The notes under the pieces are model-generated. The model searched no databases. It had not been told where the DNA came from and saw nothing but the letters and a program-made list of their open reading frames with translations. From Calditrichales bacterium MX18-03 (lineage in GTDB: Bacteria; Bacillota; Clostridia; Lutisporales; Lutisporaceae), in contig JAJGRE010000002.1 of assembly GCA_021083345.1 (NCBI GenBank), positions 744,001-808,000 of the forward strand: a stretch of 64,000 nucleotides of DNA. Reading direction: 5' to 3'. Below are positions 63,357 to 64,000 of the stretch, piece after piece. How positions within the stretch are numbered: position 1 is the stretch's first letter; each line of letters begins with the position of its first letter. Position numbers and translations under genes: made by a program.

Positions 63357-64000
63357 CTATCTTCCCACTAAACCGAGTCTGTTTATGGTTGTATCCAATA
63401 CACTTTCCAAAGTTGTTATCAGCCTGGCAGATGCTTTATACGCCTGCTCGTATTTAACGAGGTTGGACATTTCTTCATCCAGCGACACCCCGGATTCAGA
63501 AGTTCTTCTTACTAAGGTCTGGTTCACCATGGTTTCGTAATTCTGGGTCATGCGCTTGGCCTGGCTGGAATCCACCGCCAATGACGAAAGCATCGCCTTG
63601 ATAAAGTCATCGGGCGTTCCCTTGGCTGAGGTGAAGACTGCCGAATTGCTCCTGAATTCAATCAGCTTGCGGACATTTTCATTATTGCTCTCACCATTTC
63701 CTGCCGAAGAAGCTGCAATCAAATTCGGGTTTGCGACCAAGTCCTTGCTGACTGAAAAATTAAGGCAGTTTATGGCTGCCGGACTGTCGGGAAGGTTGAA
63801 AAATGCTTTTCCGTAGTTTCCGGACAAATCTGTTCCGGCAGCATGCTGCTCATTAAACTTTGATGCAAAATCCGCTGCGAATTCATTCAGTTTATTCAGG
63901 TAATATGGCAGTCCCCGGTAATTGGTCCCGACACCGTCCCCATCGCGTATATCCAGCAAGCCCTTAAGCTCTCCGCCTTCTATCCTGACCGGCTGGTTGC
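63357..64000 (-). CDS. flgK: Hook-associated protein 1 FlgK (5' end beyond window)
   Basis: The C-terminal ~214 residues of FlgK, which joins hook to filament. Reading from the window edge gives QPVRIEGGELKGLLDIRDGD, the conserved mid-protein segment, then YYLNKLNEFAADFASKFNEQ and the closing VSLDEEMSNLVKYEQAYKAS with LDTTINRLGLVG. It is followed ten bases later by flgL. The N-terminal part is cut off by the window edge. Confidence 0.93.
   Translation of the reverse strand, partial: NQPVRIEGGELKGLLDIRDGDGVGTNYRGLPYYLNKLNEFAADFASKFNEQHAAGTDLSGNYGKAFFNLPDSPAAINCLNFSVSKDLVANPNLIAASSAGNGESNNENVRKLIEFRSNSAVFTSAKGTPDDFIKAMLSSLAVDSSQAKRMTQNYETMVNQTLVRRTSESGVSLDEEMSNLVKYEQAYKASARLITTLESVLDTTINRLGLVGR

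Overview
The window looks like chromosome from an anaerobic, flagellated and probably spore-forming clostridial Firmicute. Pointers are an [FeFe]-hydrogenase with its complete HydE/HydG/HydF maturation set, a Rex redox repressor, a Na+-pumping decarboxylase pair, a CIRCE-controlled groESL operon, an FMN riboswitch ahead of ribU, a SPOCS-type spore-coat-like protein, AGGAGG-type ribosome binding sites almost everywhere, and a FliW/CsrA/flagellin module with a sigma-D-type flagellin promoter. Most genes lie on the minus strand. Gene identities below come from reading motifs and gene order; no database search was possible.

Layout. Positions 1-391 hold the end of an IS3-family insertion sequence. 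0.4-6.7 kb is the hydrogen module: ECF S-component and hydA on the minus strand, divergent from hydE-hydG-hydF. 6.7-8.1 kb carries moaB and moaC (molybdenum cofactor). 8.2-12.3 kb is metal transport (ZIP transporter; feoA-feoA-feoB with a Cys-rich small membrane protein and two Fur-box-like sites). 12.6-15 kb is a membrane GGDEF-EAL protein, followed by groES-groEL, a DUF554 protein, an 8-oxoguanine glycosylase, a P-loop/Asp23-like fusion, a Na+-decarboxylase gamma/beta pair, rex, an ABC-F ATPase and an isocitrate dehydrogenase. 25-32.5 kb has a radical SAM/PDZ/DUF512 protein, tsaD, a sigma/anti-sigma operon with envelope proteins, and tsaE with a TsaB-RimI fusion. 32.6-38.9 kb has ribU under an FMN riboswitch, tex, a SPOCS protein, an asparaginase and a PheB-like ACT protein with a structured leader. 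38.9-45 kb has a chemoreceptor, prfB with its programmed frameshift, and secA.

The less ordinary part is 45-50.3 kb. It holds a DUF5317 protein, an HD-GYP protein, a 25-residue hydrophobic peptide gene enclosed by a long-range inverted repeat, an unrecognised 210-residue protein, hpf, a cluster of DnaA-box-like sites, a zinc-ribbon protein and a promoter-led structured RNA candidate. From 50.7 kb to the end is a late flagellar cluster read leftward: flgK (cut by the window edge), flgL, a DUF6470 protein, fliW, csrA, a second fliW, fliC, fliB, an unknown, flaG, fliD, fliS and an FlgN-like gene.

Connections. Rex (made at 21 kb) may control hydA, where two Rex-like half-site pairs lie upstream and one overlaps the -35 box. 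Fur probably controls both feoA and feoB. The flagellin leader carries a hairpin with AGGA in its loop plus an AAGGAGGG ribosome binding site, the arrangement expected for CsrA repression relieved by FliW; two FliW paralogues flank csrA. Flagellin, the filament cap and the hook-filament junction protein are all much larger than usual, and FlgL contains four tandem ~87-residue repeats.
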